A stretch of DNA of 60,966 nucleotides from RYN-230 sp036509255 (GCA_036509255.1 DATCFY010000084.1:1-60966); one strand, 5' to 3'; shown: positions 1-8,317, counted from the first letter of the stretch. Notes: generated from the sequence alone by a model not told the origin. Numbers and translations: made by a program.

Positions 1-102
1 CCAGGAAAGGAGACCCGCGGGCCCGTGGAACCCCGCCCACCCGGCGCGACAGCCGGGCCGCCAGGCACGACCGGACGCTGAAAATAGCAACCAGCCGTCG
101 CC

Positions 103-243
103 TCAGCCGGATAGCTCAAGATCGCGAAACATCGAGGCTAATTCAGAGGTGATCTGCTGCACTACCTGGTCGGCCTTCTGCTGTGCAGCAGTCCTTAACT
201 CAGTAAGCAGTTGGAAACCGCCCAGTCCGTCCTGGTCACTCAC
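103..243 (-). CDS. 46-aa helical small protein
   Basis: Short frame starting GTG at 243 and ending TGA at 103-105, with an AGGAAG ribosome-binding-like sequence nine bases before the start. The product begins VSDQDGLGGF and continues as a Gln/Ala/Leu-rich stretch (TELRTAAQQKADQVVQQ) that should form one amphipathic helix or short coiled coil, ending FRDLELSG. I recognise no family. It lies outside the tRNA-flanked TIR island, on the same strand. The good RBS and low-complexity-free composition favour a real gene, but nothing else confirms it. Confidence 0.4.
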   Translation of the reverse strand: MSDQDGLGGFQLLTELRTAAQQKADQVVQQITSELASMFRDLELSG

Positions 244-513
244 GAACCATCACTTCCTGCCTGTCAGAGAGGCGGCCGTCACTCTGCTTACTCGTCGCCG
301 GCTAATGGGTGCTACCGCCGGGCGCCGCAGCCGTTCTCTACTCTGCGCGCCCCCCGGGGGAACCAGGCAAGAGGTCAAAGGCGGCGCCGATCAGCTAGGA
401 CTCTTCTTTGGCGCGAAGCGCCTGGCGAGGTACCCACCCAGGCCTGCCCGGACTGCCGGACGGCATCGATCCATGACACTGGTTGTCTCTCGGCACCGCC
501 CATCAAGGGCGTG
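244..513. other. Non-coding stretch left of the island repeat
   Basis: I see no convincing reading frame, RNA gene or hairpin here. Frames on both strands translate to Arg/Pro-rich shadow peptides. The stretch separates the 46-aa frame from the left island repeat and may hold the promoter of the small frame. Confidence 0.3.
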
Positions 514-616
514 TCCCGCCAACGAGTCGCCAACGGATGATCAAAAAGGCCTGACCGCCTTCCGGCGATCGGGCCCCTGACCTGCACTTACTTGGTAGCG
601 GGGCAGGATTTGAACC
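514..616. repeat. Left att-like direct repeat (tRNA-fMet 3'-end fragment)
   Basis: Imperfect direct copy of 1822-1926. The inner part, 572-616, matches 1881-1926 over 45 of 46 positions, with one G missing. It carries the last part of the tRNA T-arm and acceptor strand plus downstream DNA, but no anticodon arm, so it is not a tRNA gene. Its outer half starts TCCCGCCAACGA and is more diverged. This is the layout left by site-specific integration at a tRNA 3' end; the TIR gene lies between the two copies. Confidence 0.8.
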
Positions 617-686
617 GGCGCTACCGCCTTGAGAGAGAGGCCCTGTCGGCGGACAGCAACAACAGCAGTTGAAGATCTTGACCCGC

Positions 687-1753
687 TCACATCAGGCCGA
701 GCGCGGACCAGAGTTTACGAGTCCTAGGTACCCAGGCCACGTCACGGTCGTCCTTGAAAGCTTCGCGGAATTCATATGAAGGCTTCCAGTCGTGCAACTC
801 CCGAGCAGCCGCGACGGCGCGGGCCACAGCAGGATCTTCTTCGTTCGCACCAGACCCTCGCCGTGACGATGCCAAGAAAGGAGACCCTCGCGTACCTGTT
901 CATCGGCGGCCCGTATGTCATCGCCGGGATCCCAACCCTCGCCGACAGAACGGTCGGCGACCTCCTCAAAGATCGCCTCGCGGACGACTTTAGGCAGACC
1001 TCGGAACGCCTTGCGCGCCGTGGCGAGCAACTGCTCCATACGTTCGAACTCATCGTCGGGACGGACAACTTCCAGAGCTTGCTCGCGGGTCTTCGTCTCA
1101 GCGAGCGCATGGAACCTGCTTTGAAGCGCATCAAGAGCGTCGCTCTTCTCCGTGAGCAGAGCCTCGAGTTCGCGGAGCTGCTCCTGCGCCTGTTCTAGAC
1201 GGTCGGCCGACACGAGTCGTGGCTCGGCGAGCCCAAGTAGGAGCTTCGGGAGCTGGGACTTGAGGAACTGGTCGCGTTTGGCGTTCCAACGAGCGGCCGC
1301 GACGTTTGCGCCAAGACGATCTTTGACTCGGTCCGGCAGGTCGTCGAGATCTTCAGGCCGGTCGATCACCGCCGCCTGGCTGATGTGGAGGACAGCCTTG
1401 AGATCAGCGAAGCTCTGCGGCGGCACGATCAGTGGGAAGGCGTCCAGGTCGAGTGCCCACTGCCCTCCGAGTTCGCACATGCAGAATGGCCTCGCCCAGT
1501 AAGACGGCGTGACGACCTCAACCACGAGGGCGGCGTTCGCCAACTGCCCCTTTATGTGTTCTACGAAGGGCTGGCCCTTGGGGATTCCGACTCCGTCAAC
1601 GGACGACGCAAAGATCTGCTCAGCGCTCAGGTTGCAACCGACTTGCAGCAGGTCGACCAAGGCGTCGACCAGCTTCGTGTCAGCCACCGCGTGGCTAACG
1701 AACACCTTGGCGGACGACACCGCTGGGGCCGGGCCCGTGTTCAACCGGCCCAT
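687..1753 (-). pseudogene. TIR-domain effector-like protein, frameshifted near its C-terminus
   Basis: The N-terminal domain is a TIR fold: strand KVFVSHAVAD about 16 residues after the chosen ATG at 1753, a loop with IPKGQPF, and the helix FCMCELGGQW, whose Glu (about residue 94) is in the place of the catalytic Glu of NAD-cleaving TIR proteins. A coiled coil rich in Leu, Glu and Gln follows (ADRLEQAQEQLRELEALL). The long frame turns to nonsense after GEGLV near 860, while the next frame reads on sensibly (GANEEDPAVARAVAAARELH to WSALGLM) to a stop at 687. A one-base shift near 860 therefore breaks an otherwise intact gene, or it is a consensus error. The same frame stays open upstream to 1852, and GTG codons near 1720 are alternative starts. 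It is the only gene between the tRNA-fMet repeats, which suggests a transferred antiphage or NAD-depleting cargo; that role is inferred. Confidence 0.75.
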
Positions 1754-1821
1754 CCGATCAACCGGCTGCGATGCCGTTCCATGCCGCTCCCCCCCGTCTT
1801 CTGCCACGCTTCGGGGTCTCG

Positions 1822-1926
1822 TCCCGCCAACGAACCGCCAACAGACGACCAAGAGGCCCGACCGCCGTCTCCGGCGATCAGGCCCCTGACCTGCACTTAC
1901 TTGGTAGCGGGGGCAGGATTTGAACC
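1822..1926. repeat. Right att-like direct repeat overlapping tRNA-fMet
   Basis: Partner of 514-616. It contains 1881-1926, identical to the left copy except for one extra G, and extends into the tRNA T-arm and acceptor 3' strand. The tRNA stays whole at this side, as expected if an element entered downstream of the tRNA gene and restored its 3' end. Confidence 0.8.
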
Positions 1927-1978
1927 TGCGACCTCTGGGTTATGAGCCCAGCGAGCTACCGAACTGCTCCACCCCGCG
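1902..1978 (-). tRNA. Initiator tRNA-fMet (CAT)
   Basis: A 77-nt cloverleaf on the minus strand with anticodon CAT. Initiator identity is shown by three consecutive G-C pairs in the anticodon stem (GGG/CCC around CTCATAA) and by a C1-T72 mismatch at the top of an otherwise fully paired acceptor stem. The T-arm is GCAGG-TTCAAAT-CCTGC, and the terminal CCA is encoded in the DNA. Its 3' end is duplicated at 514-616, so it is the insertion target of the TIR island. Confidence 0.95.
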
Positions 1979-2261
1979 TCGGTGTGCCTTCACTTTATGG
2001 GCAACCGGGGGCGGAGGCAAATCGGCGCGTCGGGGTCGCCCCTGAGTGCACCGCGAGCGTCCAAGCCGCGGCGATCAGCCCGTCGCCAGCCAGCGGCGTG
2101 ACCTGGTGGAAGACCAGGAATGCGATCAGCTCGGCCATCTCCGCGGGCTAGGTGAGCCACCGGCAAGGGTCGCCAGGACGGTGTTGATCAGATGACGACG
2201 GCGTGGGAGCACCGGGACACCGGAGCGCTGTCGAGTCAGACAGGCTTCCGCACGATGAGCG
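1979..2261. other. Gap between tRNA-fMet and the PfkB gene
   Basis: No supported gene. On the minus strand around 2080-2150 a short stretch reads like the tail of a short-chain dehydrogenase (MAELIAFLVF, then GDGLIAAAWTL), which may be decayed DNA. The tRNA promoter should lie just right of 1978; I did not recognise a clear consensus. Confidence 0.3.
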
Positions 2262-3339
2262 TCAAGCCGGCTCAAGGCCGATTTCCTGGTGCTGCGCCTC
2301 CAGCGCGCGGCGTGGCTGTTCTTCCATGGCCGCATCGAGGGTGCGTGCGTCGGGGGACTGGGCTCCGGCCCGCTCACAGGTCAGGGCCGCGCTCACCGAT
2401 GCCCTTTCGAGCAGGCCACGCAGGACATCGGCGCTGATCCTGCGCACGGCCGCCGCCGCGTCGGGGGCCGCCGCGTCGGGGGCCGCGGCGTCGGGCGCAG
2501 CAGCCGCCGCGGCGTCGGGCCCAGCAGCGGCCACCCCGGCCACCTTCGCGGCTAGCCGGTCCAGTATCGCGGCCGCGAAGGCGTCTCCCGCCCCGACCGT
2601 GTCCACCACCTCAGCCGCCGCAGCAGGCAGGTAGATCTCGGTACCGTCCGGGGCGAGCGCGTACACCCCGGCGGAGCCGAGCGTCACAGCCACCAGGCCG
2701 GACATCGTCCCCTGCCACGCCGCGGCGATCTCCCGGAAACTACGGCCGGGATAGAGCAGCGCGATGTCGTCCTTGCTGGCCTTGATGACGTGAGCGAACG
2801 CGAGCTGGCGCTCCACCCGGGCGCGCTCCGCCTCGGCCGAGAAGCCGAATCCGGTCCGCACGTTGGGATCGTAGAAGACCAGCGCGCGGTCCTCCTGCCA
2901 GGTCCGCTGCATGAGTCCTTCCAGGACCCGCGGCGCCCGGGGCCAGCCGGAGGGCCAGGCCGCCCACGTACAGCGCCTCCGTCTGCGTAGGCAGGACCTG
3001 CGGGACCTCGGCGTCCGTCCATTGCCAGTCGGCGGTTCCGTTCGCGTAGAAGCTGTACTCGGCCTTGCCCTGGCCGTCCAGGGGGGTGACCGCCAGCGTG
3101 GTCTTCTGGCTGGCCGTCACGATCATCGACGTGTCCACCCGCGCCCCGCCCAGATGCTGGCGGAGCAGGCGGCCGAACGGGTCAGTGCCGACCCGGCCCA
3201 GGAAGCAGGCGCGGCGCCCCAGGCGCGCCAGGCCGACCGCGACATTGCACGGGGCACCACCGGGCCGGGCGTCGAACTGCTGGGTCTCCCCGGGCCGGGG
3301 AATCAGGTCGATGAGTGTCTCGCCCGCCACCACGATCAC
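2262..3339 (-). pseudogene. PfkB-family sugar kinase (fructokinase-like), frameshifted
   Basis: The first part, from a GTG at 3339, has the PfkB start VVAGETLIDLIPR and the signature GGAPCNVAVGLARLG. After about residue 134 (near 2930-2937) the frame must shift by one base, after which the rest reads properly: VLEGLMQRTWQEDRALVFYDPNVR, in two pieces of sense, and then the second PfkB signature DTVGAGDAFAAAIL, which holds the catalytic Asp. The C-terminal half contains a run of PDAAA repeats just after the signature. It overlaps the LacI-type gene by four bases (GTGA), so the two were cotranslated. The likely role was phosphorylation of fructose or a related ketose produced by the dehydrogenase at 5821. 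One indel, or one sequencing error, separates it from a complete enzyme. Confidence 0.85.
2453..2525. repeat. 15-bp tandem repeat encoding PDAAA units
   Basis: About four to five tandem copies of a 15-bp unit close to GCGTCGGGGGCCGCC. In the kinase frame they add five-residue PDAAA blocks right after the PfkB signature helix, at a place where family members have no insertion I know of. The copies differ by single bases. Confidence 0.75.
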
Positions 3340-4190
3340 GGCGGGGTCTCCCCGGAGCCGCGCGTGATCAGTGACGTCCGCAGGTAGATCCGCTGGGTCG
3401 GGCCGGCGTCGCCGTCGAGCCGGCGGAAGAGCAATTCCGCCGCTACCCGGCCCATGCTGTCCGCGTCCTGGGCCACCACGGTGATCCCCGGCCGCAGCAT
3501 GTCGGCCAGTTCGAAATCGTCGAAGGCGACCAGAGCGGGCCGGTCCCGGCGATTCCGGATGGCCCGCAGGAACATGATGGTGATGCGGCTGTTTCCGGTG
3601 AAAAACGCGGTGGCCGGCGGCGAATGCTTCAGCATCCGGTCGATGGCCCCAGCCACGCCTTCCTCGGTCGGCAGCTCCATGTGCACCAGGTCCGGGTTGA
3701 ATGGCAGGCTGCCCTTGGCGAGGGCCTCGCGGTAACCACGCAGCCGCTCGGCGGCGGTGAAGATTAGCGGGGTGTCGGCGATGAATCCGACCGACCGGTG
3801 ACCAGCCCGGAGCAGGTGCGCGACTCCCTCGCGGGCGCCCTCGACATTGTCGACCAGGATCGTGTCGGCATCGATTCCCTCGGCGGGCCGGTCCACGAAA
3901 ACTGCCGCCACGCCCGCCTTGATATCTGGCAGCAGGTAATGATGACTATGCGCCGCAGGAACGATGATCAGACCGTCTACCCGGCGGGGGCAGAAAGCGC
4001 GGACCACTCGCTTCTCGCGGGCCGGGTCCTCACCGGACGACGCGGTCATGAGAATGGATCCGTTGGCGAGGGTGACGGCTTCCACGGCGCGAGTCAGAAC
4101 CGACTGGAATGGCTCAGCGATGTCCTCCAGCACCAGCCCGACACTGGCCGTGGATCCCTGGCGCAGCATCGCGGCGCTGTCGTTCCGGAC
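3336..4190 (-). pseudogene. LacI/GalR-family regulator lacking its DNA-binding domain
   Basis: The effector-binding core is complete: ASVGLVLEDIAEPFQS, VDGLIIVPAA, VFVDRPAEG, GHRSVGFIAD, RLRGYREAL, VAFDDFELADMLRPGI, then a C-terminal end at RGSGETPP. Normally some 50-60 residues of helix-turn-helix precede the hinge. Here native sequence begins at the hinge-like NDSAAMLRQGS (Asn codon at 4183-4185); farther upstream the strand is antisense to a permease gene. The HTH, start codon and promoter have been lost in a deletion whose junction lies at about 4180-4190. An ATG at 4259 in permease antisense DNA could in principle still start translation, but the product could not bind an operator. It is coupled to the kinase downstream. 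Confidence 0.85.
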
Positions 4191-4881
4191 CGCGGTGCTG
4201 AACACCGTGCTGCTCACCGCGGTGCCGGTCATCGCGTCCGTGGTCTTCGGCGTGGGCATCGCGCTGCTGCTGAACCGCTACGTGTTCGGCCGCGGGTTCC
4301 TGCGCACCCTGATCATCAGCCCGTTCCTGGTCATGCCGACCGCGGCCGCGCTGGTCTGGAAGTTCACCATCCTGGACACCACGTTCGGGATCCTGAACTT
4401 CTTCCTGCGGCCGTTCGGGATGGGCAACACGGACTGGATCGGCCAGCACTCGCAGCTCACCATCATCGCGTTCCTGACCTGGATGTGGACCCCGTTCATG
4501 GTCCTGCTGGCTCTGGCCGGCCTGCAGAGCCAGGGACTGGACCAGCTCGAGGCGGCCCGGGTGGACGGGGCCGGCTCATGGCGGATCTTCCGCTCGCTCA
4601 CGCTGCCCCAGCTGCGCCCGTACATCGAGCTGGGCGTCCTGCTCGGCTCCATCTACATCGTGCAGGCCTTCGACGGGATCTACATCATCACCGCGGGCGG
4701 TCCCGCAACCGACACCACGAACCTGCCGTACTACATCTACCAAACCGCGTTCCAGGCCTTCGACATCGGCCGGGCCTCGGCGATGGCGGTAATCGTGGTC
4801 ATCGCGACGATCCTGATCGCGACCGTGGCGCTCCGGCTGATCTCGAGCATCTTCAGCGAGGAAGGGATGCGCGGACGATGA
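4180..4881 (+). pseudogene. ABC sugar/polyol importer permease 1, N-terminus deleted
   Basis: This is a MalF/SmoF-like permease. The remaining part starts at SFRTAVLNTVLLTAVPVI, the segment that normally follows TM1 and a periplasmic loop, and runs through the EAA loop (LEAARVDGAGSWRIFRSLT) to a normal C-terminus at EGMRGR. About 70-90 N-terminal residues and any upstream binding-protein gene are missing, because the DNA joins directly to the hinge region of the LacI gene. No proper start codon or RBS is visible for the remainder; a GTG near 4193 would give a product lacking TM1. It overlaps the second permease by ATGA. Confidence 0.85.
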
Positions 4882-5741
4882 AGCGCCAGCAGAAAACTCT
4901 CGCGGACCGCCAGGCCAAACCGCTGACCAGGCTGCTGCTGGGCGTCCTGACCTGGATTGTTGTCCTCATCTTCTTCTTCCCGGTGCTCTGGATGGCGCTG
5001 ACCGGGCTGAAGACTGAGCCGGACGCCGACACCAGTACGCCGCACTTCATCTTCAAGCCGACGTTCGCCGAGTACGAGTCGGTCTGGAAGGGGGCGGGGG
5101 GCCTGAACGGCCTGCCGCCCTACCTTGAGCACTCGGTGATCGTCACCGTCGTGTCCACCCTGTGCGTCCTGCTCCTGGCCCTGCCCGCGGCGTACGCCCT
5201 GTCCATCCGGCCGGTCCCCAAGTGGCGGGACGTGCTGTTCTTCTTCATCTCCACGAAGATGCTGCCGGTCGTGGGGGCGATCATCCCGCTGTACGTCATC
5301 GCCCGTGACCTGCACCTGCTGGACCACGTGCTGCTGCTGATCATCCTGTACACCGCGATCAATCTGCCGATCGCGGTGTGGATGCTCCGCTCGTTCCTGC
5401 TCGAGGTGCCCGCGGAGGTCATCGAGGCGGCCCGGGTCGACGGTGCCGGGCTGGTCCGGCAGATACGCAACGTGATCATCCCGATCATCAGTCCCGGCCT
5501 GGCCGCCACGGCGCTGATCTGCTTCATCTTCGCCTGGAACGAGTTCTTCCTGGCCGTCAACCTGACCACGGTGAACGGCGCGACCGTGCCGATCTACCTG
5601 GTCGGGTTCGTCCAGCCGGAGGGCCCGTTCCTGGCCCACTTGTCGGCCGCCGCCACCATCGCCTGCCTGCCGGTGCTGCTGGCCGGCTGGGCTGCCCAGG
5701 ACAAGCTGGTGCGCGGCCTGTCCATGGGTGCGGTGAAATAG
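4878..5741 (+). CDS. ABC sugar/polyol importer permease 2 (MalG/SmoG-like)
   Basis: A 287-residue inner-membrane permease. It has TM1 (LLLGVLTWIVVLIFFFPVLW), the paired helices around STKMLPVVGAIIPLYVIARD, and the EAA loop EVIEAARVDGAGLVRQIRN that docks with the ATPase. The family's characteristic C-terminal GLSMGAVK end is present, so length and ends are normal. The start ATG at 4878 overlaps the stop of the truncated permease (ATGA), so it was translated by coupling. No ATPase or solute-binding gene is nearby; in actinobacteria such importers often use a shared MsiK-type ATPase, but the binding protein appears deleted, so this permease is probably orphaned. Confidence 0.9.
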   Translation: MKRQQKTLADRQAKPLTRLLLGVLTWIVVLIFFFPVLWMALTGLKTEPDADTSTPHFIFKPTFAEYESVWKGAGGLNGLPPYLEHSVIVTVVSTLCVLLLALPAAYALSIRPVPKWRDVLFFFISTKMLPVVGAIIPLYVIARDLHLLDHVLLLIILYTAINLPIAVWMLRSFLLEVPAEVIEAARVDGAGLVRQIRNVIIPIISPGLAATALICFIFAWNEFFLAVNLTTVNGATVPIYLVGFVQPEGPFLAHLSAAATIACLPVLLAGWAAQDKLVRGLSMGAVK

Positions 5742-5820
5742 CACCTGTACGCGCGGCCTGGCCCGCGTCCCCCGTCACGTCGACGTGATCCGGTGCGAAA
5801 CCGGGGAAGGTGATGACACC

Positions 5821-6810
5821 ATGCGAGCCGCGGTTATCAAGGAGTCCCACGAGGTCAGCGTCGTCAGCGTGGAGGACCCCACCCCGGGTCCCCGCGAGGT
5901 CGTGGTGGACGTGGCCGCCTGCGGGATCTGCGGTACCGACCTGCACATCCTGGACGGGGAGTTCGCGCCGTCGCTGCCCATCGTCCCCGGGCACGAGTTC
6001 GCCGGGGTGGTCGTGGCCACCGGCACCGAGGTCCGGGAGCTGACCGAGGGCCAGCGCGTGGCCGTGGACCCCTCGCTCTACTGTCACGAGTGCCACTACT
6101 GCCGCCTCGGCCACAACAATCTGTGCGAGCGGTGGAATGCGATCGGCGTTAGCGTGCCCGGCGGGGCCGCCGAGTTCGCGCTGGCCCCGGTGGCCAACTG
6201 CGTGCCGCTGCCGGACCATGTCCGGCTGGAGGACGCCGCGCTGATCGAGCCGCTCTCCTGCGCGATCCGGGGCTACGACGTGCTCCGGTCCCAGCTCGGG
6301 TCGCACATTCTCATCTACGGCTCGGGCACCATGGGCCTGATGATGCTGGAGCTGGCCAAGCGCACCGGTGCCGCGTCGGTGGATGTGGTCGACCTCAACC
6401 CGGACCGGCTGGCCACGGCGGTGGCCCTGGGCTGCTCACGGACCGCGACCTCCGCCGACGAGCTGGACCAGCCCCGCGGCTGGGAGCTGGTCATCGACGC
6501 CACCGGGGCCGGGCCCGCCATCCAAGACGGGCTGCCCCGGGTCAGCCCGGGCGGCACGTTCCTGCAGTTCGGCGTGGCGTCCTACGACACCAGGGTCACG
6601 ATCGAGCCGTACCGGATCTACAACAAGGAAATCACGATCACCGGCTCGATGGCCGTGCTGCACAGCTTCGAGCGCGCCGCGGAACTGTTCGCGGACGGGG
6701 TGCTCGACCCGGATGTGTTCATCAGCGACCGGCTCCCGCTGGCCGACTACGCGGGGGCGCTGGACCGCTTCAAGCGGGGGATCGGCCGCAAGATCCAGGT
6801 CATCCCCTAG
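5821..6810 (+). CDS. Zinc-dependent polyol dehydrogenase (MDR family)
   Basis: 329 residues of the medium-chain alcohol/sorbitol dehydrogenase family. Catalytic zinc ligands are in CGICGTDLHI, GHEF and the EPLSC region; the structural-zinc cysteines cluster in CHECHYCRLGHNNLC. A Rossmann fold (IYGSGTMGLMMLELAKR) binds NAD(P) and is followed by DLNPDR. ATG at 5821 is preferred over an in-frame ATG 12 codons earlier, as it begins the conserved strand MRAAVIKES and has a purine-rich GGGGAAGG upstream. It follows the permease by about 80 bases on the same strand. It would oxidise a polyol such as arabitol, mannitol or sorbitol to the ketose that the PfkB kinase phosphorylates. Its stop overlaps that of the convergent HxlR gene (CTAG). 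Confidence 0.9.
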   Translation: MRAAVIKESHEVSVVSVEDPTPGPREVVVDVAACGICGTDLHILDGEFAPSLPIVPGHEFAGVVVATGTEVRELTEGQRVAVDPSLYCHECHYCRLGHNNLCERWNAIGVSVPGGAAEFALAPVANCVPLPDHVRLEDAALIEPLSCAIRGYDVLRSQLGSHILIYGSGTMGLMMLELAKRTGAASVDVVDLNPDRLATAVALGCSRTATSADELDQPRGWELVIDATGAGPAIQDGLPRVSPGGTFLQFGVASYDTRVTIEPYRIYNKEITITGSMAVLHSFERAAELFADGVLDPDVFISDRLPLADYAGALDRFKRGIGRKIQVIP

Positions 6811-7289
6811 CTGGTGGCCGCGCCCTCGCGGGCGGCCACCGGCCTGGTGTCACGGCCCATCACCGGCCTCGTGTCACGGGCGTGTACCGGCTCGCCGCAC
6901 GCCCCGCAGACGACCTGGGCGGCCAGCGTGTGACCGCAGGTGTGCTCCAGCACCAGTGGTGGCCCGCCGTCCCCGGCCAGGTACGTGTCGCCCCAGCGCA
7001 TCAAGGTCACGATGACCGGGTACAGGTCCCGGCCGGCGGTGGTCAGGTGGTACTCGAACCGGGCGGGGTGCTCGGAGTACTGCCGCCGCTCCAGGATCCC
7101 GGAGCCGGTCAGGGTGCGGAGCCGCGCGGCCAGCGTGTCCCTCGGCGCGCCGGTGCGGCGGACCATCTCATCGAAGCGCCGGTCGCCGAGGAACACCTCG
7201 CGCACCGCGAGCAGGGCCCATTTCTCGCCGACGATGTCGAGGGTGCGGGCCACCGAGCACGCCCGCGGCTCGTTGGCGGCCGCCGTCAT
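6807..7289 (-). CDS. HxlR-family transcriptional regulator
   Basis: 160 residues. The winged-helix HxlR domain has the usual N-terminal Cys (PRACSVARTLDIVGEKWALLAVREVFLG), then FDEMVRRTGAPRDTLAARLRTL and the wing RRQYSEHPARFEYHLTTAGRDLYPV. A Cys-rich tail follows (CGHTLAAQVVCGACGEPVHA), seen in many actinobacterial members and possibly metal binding, and the end carries a duplicated RDTRPV block. ATG at 7289 overlaps the stop of the upstream membrane protein (ATGA), so the two are coupled. It probably regulates its own operon; the ligand is unknown. Confidence 0.88.
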   Translation of the reverse strand: MTAAANEPRACSVARTLDIVGEKWALLAVREVFLGDRRFDEMVRRTGAPRDTLAARLRTLTGSGILERRQYSEHPARFEYHLTTAGRDLYPVIVTLMRWGDTYLAGDGGPPLVLEHTCGHTLAAQVVCGACGEPVHARDTRPVMGRDTRPVAAREGAATS

Positions 7290-7801
7290 GTGCCCAGCGT
7301 ACCTATGCGGTCTGGATTCTGGACGGACCCGGACGGCAGGCGCTGGGCCCGCTGCAGGCGCTGAGCCCGCTGGTGCACGATCAGGCGCTGGATACCCAGG
7401 CTCACCGCCAGGTACAGCACTATGGTCGCGGCGCCCACGTCGTCGCGGCCGTGCCCGGCGACCAGGGCGTCGTAGCCCAGGTGGGCGGCCAGCGCCACGA
7501 TCCACAGCGACGCGGTCACCCAGCTGCCCCGCGACCACGGCTGGCCGTCTCGCAGCCAGATCCGGACCGTCGCTGCGCGCAGCACGCCGAACCCGGTGGC
7601 GAGCACGAGGCTGCCCAGCAGTGCCGAGTAGGTGACCGGGCCAGGGTGGTGTTTCGCCACGAACTGGTAGGCCTCGATGAGCCCGATCACCCCGATGATC
7701 GCGGCCAGCCGCAGCCCGGATGCGTTGACCGGGCGGGTGCGGAGCTGGCGGTAGATCAGCAGAGCCAGGACGGCCACACCGATGATGACGTTGGTGACCA
7801 C
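7286..7801 (-). CDS. Multi-pass membrane protein (CcdC/DUF1453-like)
   Basis: 171 residues with four or five hydrophobic segments: VIIGVAVLALLIY, AAIIGVIGLIEAYQF, YSALLGSLVLATGFGVLRA, SWVTASLWIVALAAHLGYDA and AATIVLYLAVSLGIQRLIVH. The short RQLRTRPVNASGL segment after TM1 recalls CcdC-like proteins of unknown function. It is the first gene of a two-gene operon with the HxlR regulator and overlaps it by ATGA. Two palindromes lie 50-160 bases upstream. No enzymatic motif is visible. Confidence 0.75.
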   Translation of the reverse strand: MVTNVIIGVAVLALLIYRQLRTRPVNASGLRLAAIIGVIGLIEAYQFVAKHHPGPVTYSALLGSLVLATGFGVLRAATVRIWLRDGQPWSRGSWVTASLWIVALAAHLGYDALVAGHGRDDVGAATIVLYLAVSLGIQRLIVHQRAQRLQRAQRLPSGSVQNPDRIGTLGT

Positions 7802-7850
7802 GGCTATCTCCCGGGAGGCTGGAGCCCAGCGGGCTGGGCCGGGGGCAACG

Positions 7851-7885
7851 GCGCACCGTGCACCCCCCTGTAGTGCACGGTGCGC
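7851..7885. promoter_or_regulatory. Perfect 12-bp inverted repeat upstream of the membrane-HxlR operon
   Basis: Arms GCGCACCGTGCA (7851-7862) and TGCACGGTGCGC (7874-7885) with an 11-base loop, 50 bases upstream of the membrane-protein start. It has no T-run, so it is more likely an operator or attenuator hairpin than a terminator. HxlR is the obvious candidate binder, but this is inferred from position. Confidence 0.5.
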
Positions 7886-7938
7886 GCTGTCACGCTAGGC
7901 CGCCCCGGCCCCGCCGCCGCAGGTACACCGTCCTGGTT

Positions 7939-7962
7939 CGCGCATGACAAATGTCATGCGCG
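7939..7962. promoter_or_regulatory. Perfect palindrome, CATGACA-AA-TGTCATG core
   Basis: Two perfect 11-base arms, CGCGCATGACA and TGTCATGCGCG, separated by AA. Symmetric TGACA/TGTCA operators are typical of NarL/LuxR-type (DesR-like) response regulators. It lies between the 93-aa gene and the membrane-HxlR operon, about 140 bases upstream of the latter. No such response regulator is in the window. Confidence 0.5.
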
Positions 7963-8035
7963 GTGACGTTCAGTCCGGCAGGGTGCGCCACGGCCGGCGG
8001 CGTCCGGCCGGATGACCCAGCCCGGGGCTCCGGCC

Positions 8036-8317
8036 TCAGCCGGGGGGCCGGGTCCGGTGGATGAGCCAGACGTTCGGCTCCCAGTACCGGCCCGTGTCCT
8101 GGGCGCGGTCGATGTGCACCGTGGCCAGGCCGGCCGGGAACACGTAGTCGCCGGTCTCCGGGAAACGCATCCGGGTCCACGACTCCCAGTCCGCGACGCT
8201 TCCGGTGATGCGCATCGAGCGGGGGAGGACGGGCCCGAGCCGCCCGCCGAGCCGGGCATGCACCCGGATCCACGGGTCGAACATGGCAGATTCCTGCACG
8301 TCCAGTGCGCTGTCCAT
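8036..8317 (-). CDS. Conserved-looking 93-aa hypothetical protein
   Basis: The product has a folded-protein composition: FDPWIRVHARLGGRLGPVLP, then SMRITGSVADWESWTRMRFP and YWEPNVWLIHRT. I do not recognise a named domain, though the pattern resembles small actinobacterial proteins I have seen without a function. The start used is ATG at 8317; a second ATG lies 11 codons later (MFDPWIRV) and could be the true start. It is divergent from the CBS-BON gene, with starts about 70 bases apart. Confidence 0.6.
   Translation of the reverse strand: MDSALDVQESAMFDPWIRVHARLGGRLGPVLPRSMRITGSVADWESWTRMRFPETGDYVFPAGLATVHIDRAQDTGRYWEPNVWLIHRTRPPG

Noticed and set aside
2080..2150. Short-chain dehydrogenase tail on the minus strand
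   Set aside because: Only about 30 residues of weak resemblance and no start or core motif; too little to call a pseudogene.
4737..5744. 335-codon minus-strand frame
   Set aside because: It mirrors the two permeases; composition is Asp/Gln/Arg-rich and no domain is visible.
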